From assembly GCA_963776895.1 (NCBI GenBank), contig CAVZOL010000002.1:62001-126000 (forward strand): a stretch of DNA of 64,000 bases, read 5' to 3'. The stretch is from PALSA-1295 sp963776895. Its GTDB lineage: Bacteria; Bacteroidota; Ignavibacteria; Palsa-1295. The stretch's first letter is position 1, and each line of letters starts with the position of its first letter. A model generated the notes under the pieces. That model saw nothing but the letters and a program-made list of their open reading frames with translations, ran no database searches and was not told the DNA's origin. This document shows positions 1 to 8,727 of this stretch, in pieces. The position numbers and the translations under genes are program-made.

Positions 1-2
1 CA

Positions 3-995
3 CCACCGACCGATACAATAAAACCGGAAATGCAGGAAGTGGAAGTGGTAGATTCGTTCCACATTCGTGTGCATTTTTCCGAATCAATACGTAGTGGCGA
101 TATTCATGCCGGGAATTTTATACTTCGAGGCGTTCCGCTTGTTGCCGCCTATCGTGAAAGCCCGGAAAAACGCCCAAGCCAGGTTACGCTCCTGACCGCT
201 TTCGCGCTTATGCCAAACCATAAATATATTCTCGAAGGGATTCGCGATAGCATTCACGATCTTGCGCATAACCCACTCAGCGATTCCGCGTACATCGATA
301 CGTTTACCACTCCGGAAGAACTTCGCTCGCCCACGCCGCCAAAATTCCTTTCGATGGATGTTCGCGATAGCGCCAGAGATATTTCTCAATTGCCGACGTT
401 CACGATCTCCTTCAGCGATGCCGTAAATAAAGATTCCGCCGAACACGCCTTTCTGCTCATCGATACCGGTCATCATGCCGTTAAAACGGTTGTTACATGG
501 TACGATCACGCGCGCATGTATCTGCAGCCGGCGGATAGCCTGGCCTCGAATGTTTTTTATACGCTGGAGAACTATACCAGGCGAATTCAGAGTCCGATCC
601 CGCAAATTCCGGGTTTTGTAAACGATACGGTGCTTCGCACCCATTTCAAAACAGCGAATAATCGAGACTTCGGTATCATTCAGGGAACGGTTATGATGGC
701 CGATTCCTTTTTCACGCAATATCCGATGAGCGCACTTGTTGTACAGGTGATGCAGAACGGGACGGTCCTGACCGATCAAAAGATATTGCCGCACGGCGTA
801 AAAGATTTCGTATTCAATCAGATCCCGACGGCAACCTACCGCGTGCGCGCCTATCTTTCCATGGATGGCAGCGGCAAATACGATCCCGGTTCGATGCAGC
901 CCTGGCGCTTCGGAGTTCCCTCCGGCGAATACGGCAAATCCTTCGATACCCGCCCACGGTGGACTACGGCTAATATTGATTTCGATGTGAAATAA
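3..995 (+). CDS. Ig-like (Big_5) domain protein, C-terminal part
   Basis: The reading frame is open to the left edge, so the gene starts outside the window; the first Met at 30 is internal. The visible 330 residues hold two beta-rich Ig-like units. One begins near DTIKPEMQEVEV and runs to FTTPEEL, the next begins at FLSMDVRDSARD and ends near HFKTANNRD. Each has the pattern of SbsA/Big_5 domains, in which a conserved Asp-rich strand precedes FS(E/D). A last segment (GIIQGTV to the end) resembles a carboxypeptidase-regulatory fold and has an Asp/Gly loop, DGSGKYDPG. Proteins of this layout in Bacteroidota are usually secreted or lipoproteins, but the signal peptide is off-window. No catalytic motif is visible. 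Confidence 0.7.
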   Translation, partial: PPTDTIKPEMQEVEVVDSFHIRVHFSESIRSGDIHAGNFILRGVPLVAAYRESPEKRPSQVTLLTAFALMPNHKYILEGIRDSIHDLAHNPLSDSAYIDTFTTPEELRSPTPPKFLSMDVRDSARDISQLPTFTISFSDAVNKDSAEHAFLLIDTGHHAVKTVVTWYDHARMYLQPADSLASNVFYTLENYTRRIQSPIPQIPGFVNDTVLRTHFKTANNRDFGIIQGTVMMADSFFTQYPMSALVVQVMQNGTVLTDQKILPHGVKDFVFNQIPTATYRVRAYLSMDGSGKYDPGSMQPWRFGVPSGEYGKSFDTRPRWTTANIDFDVK

Positions 996-1002
996 TAAGT
1001 GC

Positions 1003-2496
1003 ATGTCCAATCCATCCCTTAAACGCGCACTCGGTCTCTACGCCACGACAGCCCTTGTCATCGGCTCGGTCGTGGGGTCGGGAATTTTTTCATCCCCATC
1101 GCAGATGGCGCGCGATCTTCCAAGCGCGCCGTACCTGATGGGCGTGTGGGTTCTCACTGGTATTCTGACGCTCTTCGGTGCGTTCACGCAGTGCGAACTT
1201 GTCGGGCAAATGCCAAAGACCGGCGGACTCTACGAATACTTCCGCGAAGTCTATGGCGAAGGACTCGGCTTCCTGTATGGCTGGGCAAATTTTATGATCG
1301 CAGGAAGCGGCGCCATTGCCGCGATCAGCTTTTTCTTTGCGCAGTATTTCGAGAATTTTACCGCGCTGCCGCATTTCACTCACGCGCTATCTCTGATCGG
1401 TGTAAGCGAACAAACGCCGTGGAATATCCCATTTCTCGGCGCGATCTTTCCCTATCAATTTTTGGGAAGGAAGTTGGTGGCATCGTTCCTCGTCGTCTTT
1501 CTCACCGCACTGAATGTTCGCGGCGTAAAGCTTGGCGGAACCGTGCAAAGTATTTCAACGACGGCGAAAATGCTTGCTATTCTTGCTATTGTAATTGTAG
1601 CATTCATTGCTGGCTCGCATGTAGGTTCAGCCGCAAATTGGAGTGGGTCACTCCCCCTCCTTTCCAAGGAGGGGGCTGGGGGGTGGTCGGTTTGGCCACT
1701 GATCGGCGCGATCGCGCTTGCGATGTCCGGTGCGTTTTGGTCGTATGACGGATGGGGCAATGCGGCATATATTGCCGGCGAAGTTCGGGAACCACAAAAA
1801 ACTATTCCACGCGCTATTATTCTTGGAACGCTTACTTTTATTGGACTTTATCTCGTCGTTAATCTCGCGTATTTCTATATTCTTTCTGTAACTGGCGTTG
1901 CAAATGCGCCGGGAGATCGCGTGGCATCGCAGATGGTCTTTGCCGTTGTTGGTTCCGGTGGCGCGGGAATTATAGCTGCCATCATGATGCTCTCGGCGTT
2001 CGATACGACGAACTCCACCGTACTCACCAACGCGCGCGTGTATTATGCCATGGCGCGCAACGGATTGTTTTACCGCAAGAGCGAGGACGTTCACAAAAAA
2101 TTCCAGACGCCGCATATTGCGCTGATTCTACAGGGCGCGTGGTCGATCATTCTGCTGGTTACCGGTTCCTTCGATCTCATTGTGAGCATGTATGTGTTCG
2201 TGAATTGGGTATTGTATGCGCTGATGGCTGTCGCAGTTTTCATTCTGCGCAAACGCAGCCCCGATGCCGAGCGTCCGTTCTCGGTGCCGGGATACCCGTG
2301 GGTTCCCGCGATCTTCGTCCTGTTCGCGAGCGCGTATGTTATTATCACGCTGGTAACGGATATTCAGGCATATCAAGCGGGAACCCAGCCGCTTATCCGC
2401 AGCGTAACCGGCATGGCGCTGGTGCTGACGGGTTTGCCGTTCTATTATTATTGGCGATGGAGGAGAAATAGATCAAGTGTAGCACCAGAAAAATAA
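1003..2496 (+). CDS. APC-family amino acid permease
   Basis: Polytopic protein of 497 residues with about 12-14 hydrophobic segments and the APC-superfamily first helix, which includes GSVVGSGIF near residue 21. It is likely an inner-membrane amino acid or polyamine symporter or exchanger; the substrate cannot be read from sequence. Start ATG lies 7 bases after the preceding stop. Two oddities: residues about 217-228 (LPLLSKEGAGGW) come from a GC-rich palindromic repeat at 1651-1686 inserted in frame within a loop, and the last residues SVAPEK are encoded by a partial copy of the REP sequence lying downstream, so the stop codon is repeat-derived. The family assignment is firm. Confidence 0.9.
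   Translation: MSNPSLKRALGLYATTALVIGSVVGSGIFSSPSQMARDLPSAPYLMGVWVLTGILTLFGAFTQCELVGQMPKTGGLYEYFREVYGEGLGFLYGWANFMIAGSGAIAAISFFFAQYFENFTALPHFTHALSLIGVSEQTPWNIPFLGAIFPYQFLGRKLVASFLVVFLTALNVRGVKLGGTVQSISTTAKMLAILAIVIVAFIAGSHVGSAANWSGSLPLLSKEGAGGWSVWPLIGAIALAMSGAFWSYDGWGNAAYIAGEVREPQKTIPRAIILGTLTFIGLYLVVNLAYFYILSVTGVANAPGDRVASQMVFAVVGSGGAGIIAAIMMLSAFDTTNSTVLTNARVYYAMARNGLFYRKSEDVHKKFQTPHIALILQGAWSIILLVTGSFDLIVSMYVFVNWVLYALMAVAVFILRKRSPDAERPFSVPGYPWVPAIFVLFASAYVIITLVTDIQAYQAGTQPLIRSVTGMALVLTGLPFYYYWRWRRNRSSVAPEK
1651..1686. repeat. GC-rich palindromic repeat inside the permease gene
   Basis: CCCCCTCCTT and AAGGAGGGGG form a 10-bp hairpin, followed by GCTGGGGGGTGG. The copy lies inside the permease coding sequence, keeps the frame and encodes a loop rich in Gly, Leu and Lys. 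Its composition differs from the flanking sequence. It resembles intergenic REP-like elements of many Bacteroidota and cyanobacteria. Confidence 0.75.
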
Positions 2497-2499
2497 CAA

Positions 2500-2563
2500 G
2501 TGTAGCATCAAACCTTTAGGTTTGGTGAATTATTACACCGAACCTAAAGGTTCGGTGCTACAC
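2500..2563. repeat. REP doublet copy 1 (64 bp)
   Basis: The unit opens with GTGTAGCA and closes with GTGCTACAC. It holds two internal hairpins: AAACCTTTAGGTTT, and CCGAACCTAAAGGTTCGG. The whole unit is therefore also an imperfect inverted repeat. Same length and architecture as the copies at 3246-3309 and 4758-4821. It sits directly upstream of the RAYT gene. Confidence 0.9.
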
Positions 2564-2579
2564 AACTCAGAGAACATTT

Positions 2580-3224
2580 ATGAAAATCATTTACGGCGAT
2601 ACAGAGTTACGCCAACGCAACCTTCCTCACCTCGAACGTTCGGGCGCATCGTATTTCATTACGTGGCGTTTAGCTGGGACGATTCCGAGTGAATTGCTTG
2701 AAACGCTTCGATTCCAAACTCAAGCGTTGCGCGGCCGGGCGCAAGATGTAACGAACAATCCTGAAAAAAGGCAGCAAGCCTCAGACGAGCACAAGCGCCT
2801 ATTCGCGCAGTTTGAACGACATCTCAATTCCGGGAGTACTGGCCCGAAATGGTTAACCGATCCCCGTATGGCGGAGATCGTTTGCGATGTCATCAAGGAT
2901 CAAACAGCGTTTGCATCCATTGATTGCTTCACTGTGATGTCGAATCACGTTCACATCCTCTTTACTCCAATTGATCCTCATACAGCACGGGAAGTTTTGA
3001 AGCGAATCAAACAGATTACCGCATTTCATTGCTTGAAGATAAGCCATTCTATTGCGCCGTTTTGGGAAGGAGAAAATTACGATCACATTGTTCGTGAAGG
3101 CGAGTGGGATAGGATTCTCATATACATTATTCAAAATCCGGTAGCTGCCGGACTATGTAAACATTGGCGCGATTGGCCCTATACATATTTAGCGGAAGAA
3201 TTTCCAGGGCTACCGGAAAGGTAA
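2580..3224 (+). CDS. REP-associated tyrosine transposase (RAYT, IS200-like Y1 fold)
   Basis: Protein of 214 residues of the Y1/HUH transposase superfamily. The metal-binding HUH motif is seen in SNHVHILF near residue 120. The catalytic-tyrosine region is in GENYDHIVRE near residue 164, followed by the family signature IIQNPVAAGL. RAYTs are single-copy housekeeping-like relatives of IS200/IS605 transposases that bind and cleave REP hairpins as single-stranded DNA. The gene is flanked within 20 bases on each side by 64-bp REP doublets, which supports the assignment. The start at 2580 follows copy 1 by 16 bases. The gene appears intact. Confidence 0.93.
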   Translation: MKIIYGDTELRQRNLPHLERSGASYFITWRLAGTIPSELLETLRFQTQALRGRAQDVTNNPEKRQQASDEHKRLFAQFERHLNSGSTGPKWLTDPRMAEIVCDVIKDQTAFASIDCFTVMSNHVHILFTPIDPHTAREVLKRIKQITAFHCLKISHSIAPFWEGENYDHIVREGEWDRILIYIIQNPVAAGLCKHWRDWPYTYLAEEFPGLPER

Positions 3225-3245
3225 GTGTAGCACCTGAAAAATAAA

Positions 3246-3309
3246 GTGTAGCACCAGGCCTTCAGGTCTGGTGAAGCTTGACACCGAACCTAAAGGTTCG
3301 GTGCTACAC
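3246..3309. repeat. REP doublet copy 2 (64 bp)
   Basis: Opens GTGTAGCACCAGG and ends GTGCTACAC, with hairpins CCAGGCCTTCAGGTCTGG and CCGAACCTAAAGGTTCGG. A partial left end (GTGTAGCACCTGAAAAATA) precedes it at 3225-3243, directly after the RAYT stop; the same partial unit sits before copy 1 at 2477-2496. The last base overlaps the stop codon of the convergent T9SS gene. Confidence 0.9.
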
Positions 3310-4583
3310 TATTCGTTAAGATGCACAAACGGCTGCGCCCCATCGCGTGTCACCACCCAATACAATCCTGCGGGAAGCGCAGAGACATCCACCGAAAACG
3401 CGCCGCCTTGCGTAGTATAGTTACCGACCGTTCTGCTGAGAAAATCAACGATGCGAATTTCATCGGGAATTTCTTCCAGCGAAAGTTCCAGAACATGCGA
3501 GGCGGGATTGGTGAGGATTTGGAATTGGGCTGGTGAAGTGGTTTGTGTTACACCGGAAGGAACAGCGATTGAGCGATAGAGTGAAGACTTTTCCGTTGCA
3601 CTTTCGTAAGAAGATAGAAACCAATCATCACCATTAATTACGCCTGCTCCGACCACCCCGAACGTCCACTTAATGCTGTCCCATGAGTGGCCATAATCAT
3701 TCGTGAAGTAAAGTTCAGTATCTGAACCAATATGATAGAAAGCAAACATTCCATGTCCGAGTGTATCAGTATAAATAGCTGAGACACCGCCATGTCCGTG
3801 AGCAGTCGTTAAAACATTGTCCCACGTTAAACCATTATCGGTGGACCACCCATTGCTGCCAATCCATGTGCCCGATCCAATATAAGCCATATAAGGCAAA
3901 CCCGCAAGATGAAGACTGGAATCATATACACTCCAGGTAGCGCCCGTATCGGTGCTCAAAAAAGGTGCGGAACAAAATTCGCAACCACCGTTGCCCAATC
4001 CCAAAACAACATTTGGCTCGCCGATCAACTGCACCGAACCCCCTCCTATCCCCGGAGGAACCGTTCGTGGTTGCCAAGTCCGCCCGCTATCGGTCGAAAT
4101 GTCGAAACGATCATCACCCCAGAGATAGCCAAGCGATGGAGATTTGAAATAAATTCCGGTGTTAAACCAACTCGACGAGTCAATCGGGATCATAGACCAG
4201 GTGAACCCATAATCCATCGTTCCCAAAAGTTTGGTGACAATTGGATAGCCCGTGGAGTCCACCGCGGTTGTCACGAGCCAGCCGAGGGAACCGCAGAAAG
4301 TTAGGTTCGTATATTGGTAGCCCCAGAAGGAAGTGAGGGGTAGATCGACTGGGTTCCAGCTTTGGCCCCCATCCGTTGTTCGAATAACGCTGGTCGTATG
4401 AAGAACACCGCCGATGACGACCGCATAACCCGTGTCTGCAGTCGGGAATTGAAGGGAACCACCTTTGAAGTCCGAAGATACCAGAGACCATACGCGCTGC
4501 CCATAAGCGGGTATTGAACTTACGTTCGTAAGCCACAATGCAATAAAAAAAAGGCTAAGTCTAAGAAATCGAACGTGTGCCAC
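3309..4583 (-). CDS. Secreted beta-propeller protein with T9SS sorting domain
   Basis: 424 residues. An N-terminal signal peptide (hydrophobic LSLFFIALWLTNVSS) leads into a repeated-sheet region with recurring RTTDGGQSW, STDSGRTW, STDTGATW and TNDYGHSWD units. These are BNR/YCF48-type propeller blades. The last 75 residues have the type A T9SS sorting domain pattern, FQILTNPASHVLELSL then VSALPAGLYWVV. The product is therefore probably exported by the Sec and type IX systems and anchored to or released from the surface. No enzyme motif is seen, and propellers of this type are often adhesins or of unknown role. The stop codon (3309-3311) touches the REP doublet. It is transcribed convergently to the RAYT. 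Confidence 0.85.
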   Translation of the reverse strand: MAHVRFLRLSLFFIALWLTNVSSIPAYGQRVWSLVSSDFKGGSLQFPTADTGYAVVIGGVLHTTSVIRTTDGGQSWNPVDLPLTSFWGYQYTNLTFCGSLGWLVTTAVDSTGYPIVTKLLGTMDYGFTWSMIPIDSSSWFNTGIYFKSPSLGYLWGDDRFDISTDSGRTWQPRTVPPGIGGGSVQLIGEPNVVLGLGNGGCEFCSAPFLSTDTGATWSVYDSSLHLAGLPYMAYIGSGTWIGSNGWSTDNGLTWDNVLTTAHGHGGVSAIYTDTLGHGMFAFYHIGSDTELYFTNDYGHSWDSIKWTFGVVGAGVINGDDWFLSSYESATEKSSLYRSIAVPSGVTQTTSPAQFQILTNPASHVLELSLEEIPDEIRIVDFLSRTVGNYTTQGGAFSVDVSALPAGLYWVVTRDGAQPFVHLNE

Positions 4584-4883
4584 TTTTGGAATTCTTCTTT
4601 TGAGTAGGAGCTAACAAAACATCTCTAAATAACATGTCCCCTGGTAAGAAGACCAATGAAACCACAAAAGGTAACCGGAAAAAGTGAAGTTTTTTCATAA
4701 ATTTTTCAAGATATTCCAATTTAGCCTCAATTCAGCAATAATCACTGATTGGGAAAAGTGTAGCACCAGACCTTTAGGTCTGGTGAAGCCTGACACCGAA
4801 CCTAAAGGTTCGATGCTACACTTTTGTCGATGCTACACTATTTCCGCCCACTCTCCGTTATACGCTATCCACTATCAACTACT
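4584..4883. other. Intergenic region with divergent promoters and a REP copy
   Basis: This 300-bp gap separates the divergent T9SS propeller and bshB1. Its left half (4584-4757) is AT-rich and should hold both promoters, but no convincing box was identified. The right half holds the third REP doublet and a short extra end fragment (CGATGCTACAC at 4828-4838). Confidence 0.5.
4758..4821. repeat. REP doublet copy 3 (64 bp)
   Basis: Begins GTGTAGCACCAGACC and ends GATGCTACAC. Hairpins are CCAGACCTTTAGGTCTGG and CCGAACCTAAAGGTTCG. The central spacer GTGAAGCCTGACA closely matches that of copy 2. It lies 1.5 kb from copy 2 in the same orientation, upstream of bshB1. Confidence 0.88.
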
Positions 4884-5645
4884 ATGAACATAGATCTTCT
4901 TGCAATAGCGGCGCACCCGGATGATGTCGAGCTGGCGTGCGCGGGCACCATGCTGATGGCCAAACGCGCTGGCAAGCGCACCGGCATTCTCGATTTCACG
5001 CGTGGGGAGCTTTCCACGCGCGGCACGCTGGAATCACGCGCGCGCGAAACCGAAGCGGCGACGAAAATCCTGCAGCTTGATTACCGTGCGAATCTCGGAA
5101 TGTCGGATGGCAATATCGAACTTACGCAAGAGAACTTGCACAAGGTTATCGTGCAAATTCGAAAAACGCGGCCAACGATATTGCTTGCGCCAAGCATCTC
5201 GGAACGCCACCCTGATCACGAAGCAGCGGCAGAACTTGCGCGCCGCGCGGCATTCTATGCCGGACTTGTAAAGATCGAAACGAAGGATGAAAATGGGAAC
5301 CCGCAGGAACCGCATCGCCCGCTGCTAATGCTGCATTTTTTGCAGGGACATCATGTGGAACCAACAATTATTGTCGATATTACGCCAGTTATAGATGAGC
5401 GAATGAAGGCGGTCGATGCGTACGGGTCACAGTTCCAATCAAAGGATGAAAAGGCTAATCCCGCTCAGCCTTTATCCCGCACACGTGACACCGTGCTCTC
5501 CCAGCCGGGATTTGTCGAGGGCATTCGTGCACGAGCGGCGTATTTTGGCCGGCGCATTGGTACACAATATGCCGAGCCGTTCTGGTCGCCCGAACCGCTC
5601 GGCACGCATGACCTGTTTAGCATGGTAACAAAAACCATTGCGTAA
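4884..5645 (+). CDS. bshB1: Bacillithiol biosynthesis deacetylase BshB1 (PIG-L family)
   Basis: 253 residues. The PIG-L/LmbE zinc motif AAHPDDVELACAGT lies at the extreme N-terminus, the BshB1-type DFTRGELSTRGT follows near residue 40, and the second metal ligand is in SERHPDHEAA near residue 110. The enzyme removes the acetyl group from N-acetylglucosaminyl-malate, the second step of bacillithiol synthesis in the cytoplasm. The ATG at 4884 was chosen because MNIDLLAIAAHPDD matches the usual N-terminus; the frame extends upstream only into REP-derived sequence. BshC, the last enzyme of the pathway, is encoded at 59469-61182. The stop is followed immediately by the GTG of the next gene, so the two may be co-transcribed. 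Confidence 0.93.
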   Translation: MNIDLLAIAAHPDDVELACAGTMLMAKRAGKRTGILDFTRGELSTRGTLESRARETEAATKILQLDYRANLGMSDGNIELTQENLHKVIVQIRKTRPTILLAPSISERHPDHEAAAELARRAAFYAGLVKIETKDENGNPQEPHRPLLMLHFLQGHHVEPTIIVDITPVIDERMKAVDAYGSQFQSKDEKANPAQPLSRTRDTVLSQPGFVEGIRARAAYFGRRIGTQYAEPFWSPEPLGTHDLFSMVTKTIA

Positions 5646-7499
5646 GTGCAAACTGCTTCCACCGTGATCCCAATTACTCGACGCCCGTGGGCGCTCGCTG
5701 CGCTCCTCTATACCCTCGTGCTGTGTGCAATGAGCTGCACGACGCCGGAACTGAAGCCGCTTATTTGTCCCCCGCCGCCACAGCCGGTGTGCAGTCCGGG
5801 AACCTTCGATAAGACATTGCTCGATACCGTATTTAGCGGACTGGGCATTGTGCAGTCGCACATTACAATGCTGCCCGTCCCGCCGAATAGTGCGGCTGAG
5901 GACTATGCGATCACATTCATTCCCGATGGTGGCAACAGATACATTGCTCTCATCACGAGCAATCGCAGAAGCGCCGAGCAGGACAACGGTGAGACAAGCA
6001 CGCAGCGAATTTTTTCTGCGCGATTTATAAACACAACAAAATTTGGTCCGCTGAAAGAAGTACAAACCGGCAACATTCCACTTCCGGTCGGAACTGCATT
6101 TTACTCGAAGGCCGATCACCTTCTCTATTTTTCTGCTAAAGCGCCGAATGACGACCCGGACGATTACGATCTTTACACCGCAACCGTAACAGTTGATGGC
6201 GATCAGGTCACGCTTTCTAACGTGCATGCGCTTATGCCGCTCAATGCCGAAGGCCATTTCGACAGCCAGCCCACGCTCGATCCAACGGGAACTCACATCT
6301 ATTTCGTCAGCGACCGCCAGGGCGGCGATGGCGGCACCGATATTTGGTTCTCCCAACGGACAAGCGCAGCATCGAACGATTGGTCAGCGCCACAGCCGCT
6401 TCCGGAGCCTGTTAACTCGGCCTGCGATGAGCTTTCGCCGTTCATTCTCGCGAGCGATCCGAATACGCTGTATTTCTCTTCGAACGGCCACGAAACGGTC
6501 GGTGGATACGATCTTTTCAAAACGCACATCACGAATGGCAGGTATTCCGACCCGGAAAATTTAGGCAAGCCGATCAATACTACGGCAGATGAAGTGTTCC
6601 CGTCGGCACTAAACGATACGGCGTTTTTCTGGTCATCCAATAAACCGGCAAGCGCGGCGGGAATGAATCTTTACACGATCACGCGCACGCTCATTTCTCC
6701 GCTTACCGCGCATGGCGAGATCCCCGAGCCGGGGCGCATCGGTGTGAACCATTTGCAGGAAGATACGACACCAGCTACAATAGCAACAATACCGAAACAG
6801 CCACCGACTTCTGAACTGCCGTCAACAATACCGCCTCCACCAGCCATTCACCCCGTTGAGATCCTTGCACACATTACACGCGGCGGAGATAACCGGCCTG
6901 CGACAGGCGCCGATTTTTACATTAGGAAAGATTCCCAGGAGTTGTTTCGTACCACGGTGCCGAAAAGCGGAACGGTCCGCTACACGGTTCATAGCGATTC
7001 TGAATACGACGTTGGCGCAGAAACAGAGGAAGCATTCTTCGATGTGCAGCATATCGATCTGCGCACCACGAACGATTCCTCCGTTTTCCTACACCTTCGC
7101 TTGCCGGATACACTTGTGATCCGCATTAACTTCCCATTCGACGATCACGAGCACCCGTACGATTTCATCATCGACGAGAATGGCCACGCTTCTACGACAA
7201 CATGGCAGCATGTACTAGATCTCACGGCGCATTCTACCGTGCAGTCGCTGCACGATCTAAAAGAATTGATACTTATTGGCCACACGGACTCTCTGGGAAC
7301 CGATGCCTATAACGATCGGCTTGGATTCGAGCGCGCCACATTCGTAGCGAATGAATTGGAGAAGCGAGGCATACCGAAAGCGATCATCCGCGTGAAATCG
7401 GCAGGCCGAACAGAACCCGTCTCTCGCCGCCCCGATGAATCGGACGAAATATTCCGCCTGCGCTCGCGGAGAGTGGAGTTTATTAAGGTGTTTAAGTAA
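5646..7499 (+). CDS. PD40 propeller / OmpA-family outer-membrane lipoprotein
   Basis: 617 residues starting at GTG 5646, with no gap after bshB1. The N-terminus has a hydrophobic stretch ending CAMSC near residue 31, a probable lipoprotein signal. Residues about 190-340 contain WD40-like PD40 repeats (IYFVSDRQGG, LYFSSNGHET, FFWSSNK). The final 120 residues form an OmpA peptidoglycan-binding domain, with GHTDSLGTDAYNDRLGFERA and the terminal RSRRVEF. This architecture is common in Bacteroidota and links the outer membrane to peptidoglycan; some members belong to the gliding/T9SS machinery (PorE-like). A specific T9SS role here would be inference. A paralogous architecture is at 12369-14135. 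Confidence 0.85.
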   Translation: MQTASTVIPITRRPWALAALLYTLVLCAMSCTTPELKPLICPPPPQPVCSPGTFDKTLLDTVFSGLGIVQSHITMLPVPPNSAAEDYAITFIPDGGNRYIALITSNRRSAEQDNGETSTQRIFSARFINTTKFGPLKEVQTGNIPLPVGTAFYSKADHLLYFSAKAPNDDPDDYDLYTATVTVDGDQVTLSNVHALMPLNAEGHFDSQPTLDPTGTHIYFVSDRQGGDGGTDIWFSQRTSAASNDWSAPQPLPEPVNSACDELSPFILASDPNTLYFSSNGHETVGGYDLFKTHITNGRYSDPENLGKPINTTADEVFPSALNDTAFFWSSNKPASAAGMNLYTITRTLISPLTAHGEIPEPGRIGVNHLQEDTTPATIATIPKQPPTSELPSTIPPPPAIHPVEILAHITRGGDNRPATGADFYIRKDSQELFRTTVPKSGTVRYTVHSDSEYDVGAETEEAFFDVQHIDLRTTNDSSVFLHLRLPDTLVIRINFPFDDHEHPYDFIIDENGHASTTTWQHVLDLTAHSTVQSLHDLKELILIGHTDSLGTDAYNDRLGFERATFVANELEKRGIPKAIIRVKSAGRTEPVSRRPDESDEIFRLRSRRVEFIKVFK

Positions 7500-7509
7500 A
7501 CTGGAACCG

Positions 7510-8685
7510 CTATCCCGCCTTCACCTGAAAGAGTAACCCCAATCCATACGTGACAATAGCAACGATAATGCCCACCACCATCATCTCCATCCCGGATCTC
7601 CACCAGGAGCGGACGGTAACAATGCTCTTTGCTGCGCCGACTAAGAAATGAGCCAGCAGTGATACGGCAAAGCTTGTGATTACAGCCGTCATTCCGCCTA
7701 AAAAGAAAAATGGGATGAGCGGAATGAACGCGCCGACAAGCGTGGAGAGTCCGCCGGAAGCCAGCGAGCGCCACGGCGTTGGGAATGATATTTCGGAAAG
7801 ACCCAACTCTTCTGCACCCATGACTTTCAGAAATTCCTCCGGTTGTTTCGATATTTTGTGCGCGAGTTCGTTCGCTTCGGCTTCGCTGAACCCGCGGAGT
7901 TGGTACATGAGCGAAAGTTCCTCAAGCTCTTCTTCGGGATTTTCTTCGATCTCCTGACGCTCGCGGTGCATCTCGCCCTCATAGACTTCCCGCTGTGATT
8001 TTGCGGCGAGATACGCGCTCGATCCCATCGAAACAGAACTTGCGATCATTCCGGCAAATCCGGAGAGCAATACGAATTTCGTCGATGCACCACCTGCCAC
8101 ATTTGTAGCCCCGGCAACGCCACTCACGATACCGAAGACAGCGCCCAATCCATCGTTCACGCCATAGATGGCGTCAGCTAGCCAGGAGCCGCTGCGCACA
8201 TGCCAGCGTTCGCGGCGCAGAAGTGTATCGAGCTTCGAGCGCGTCTCTCCTTGAGGATGAAGTGAATCCTCTGAGTACATCGAGCGCAATACCTTCCCAT
8301 GCACTTCTTCTTCTTTTTTTACTTCCTCGATCTCGTGGATAAGTTCTTCGTCCGTAACGCCGGCGATCATTTTGGCATAGCCGCGCTCGGCGGCTTCTTC
8401 ATCAGCCTCCATGCGGCGAAGGACGCTTTCGGTGTCCAGCGATTTCACGAGCATTCGTTTATACCGCAACGCAATGCGCGAAGGCTCCTCAACTTTGGCT
8501 CCCAATCCTTCCAGCCGTTTTTTCCAGCGCGCAGCATGTTTTTCTTCCTGAGCGACAAGTTTATAGATCACCGTTTTCCGCTTTTCATCGCGTTCGCGCT
8601 CAGCCAGTGCGCGGTATTGCTCGGCGGCTTCGCGCTCGGCACGGTAATTTTCGCGGAGGACTTTGATGGTGTAGGTTTGGCTCAT
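7510..8685 (-). CDS. Ferritin-like / VIT1-CCC1 family membrane protein
   Basis: About 391 residues. The N-terminal 140 residues are a helical ferritin-like (rubrerythrin-type) domain with Glu/His-rich helices (AEREAAEQYRAL, VAQEEKHAARW, EEAAERGYAKM). It is followed by a VIT1/CCC1 transporter domain that begins near SWLADAIYGVNDGLGAVFG, with about five hydrophobic segments. Such fusions are thought to bind iron or manganese in the cytoplasm and move it across the inner membrane. ATG at 8685 (MSQTYTIKVLREN) is preferred because it opens the first helix; an alternative ATG lies 15 bases upstream at 8700. No strong ribosome site distinguishes them. Confidence 0.85.
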   Translation of the reverse strand: MSQTYTIKVLRENYRAEREAAEQYRALAERERDEKRKTVIYKLVAQEEKHAARWKKRLEGLGAKVEEPSRIALRYKRMLVKSLDTESVLRRMEADEEAAERGYAKMIAGVTDEELIHEIEEVKKEEEVHGKVLRSMYSEDSLHPQGETRSKLDTLLRRERWHVRSGSWLADAIYGVNDGLGAVFGIVSGVAGATNVAGGASTKFVLLSGFAGMIASSVSMGSSAYLAAKSQREVYEGEMHRERQEIEENPEEELEELSLMYQLRGFSEAEANELAHKISKQPEEFLKVMGAEELGLSEISFPTPWRSLASGGLSTLVGAFIPLIPFFFLGGMTAVITSFAVSLLAHFLVGAAKSIVTVRSWWRSGMEMMVVGIIVAIVTYGLGLLFQVKAG

Positions 8686-8727
8686 GATCAATTGGAACAT
8701 TTTAAGAGATAAATTTGGTCTATCAAA

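Noticed and set aside
84..1010. 308-codon minus-strand frame across the first gene
   Set aside because: It is the antisense shadow of the Ig-like protein, with no domain and implausible Arg/Ile/Gly composition.
2500..4821. REP doublets as a CRISPR array
   Set aside because: Copies are 0.7-1.5 kb apart, self-complementary and lack regular spacers; no cas genes are present.
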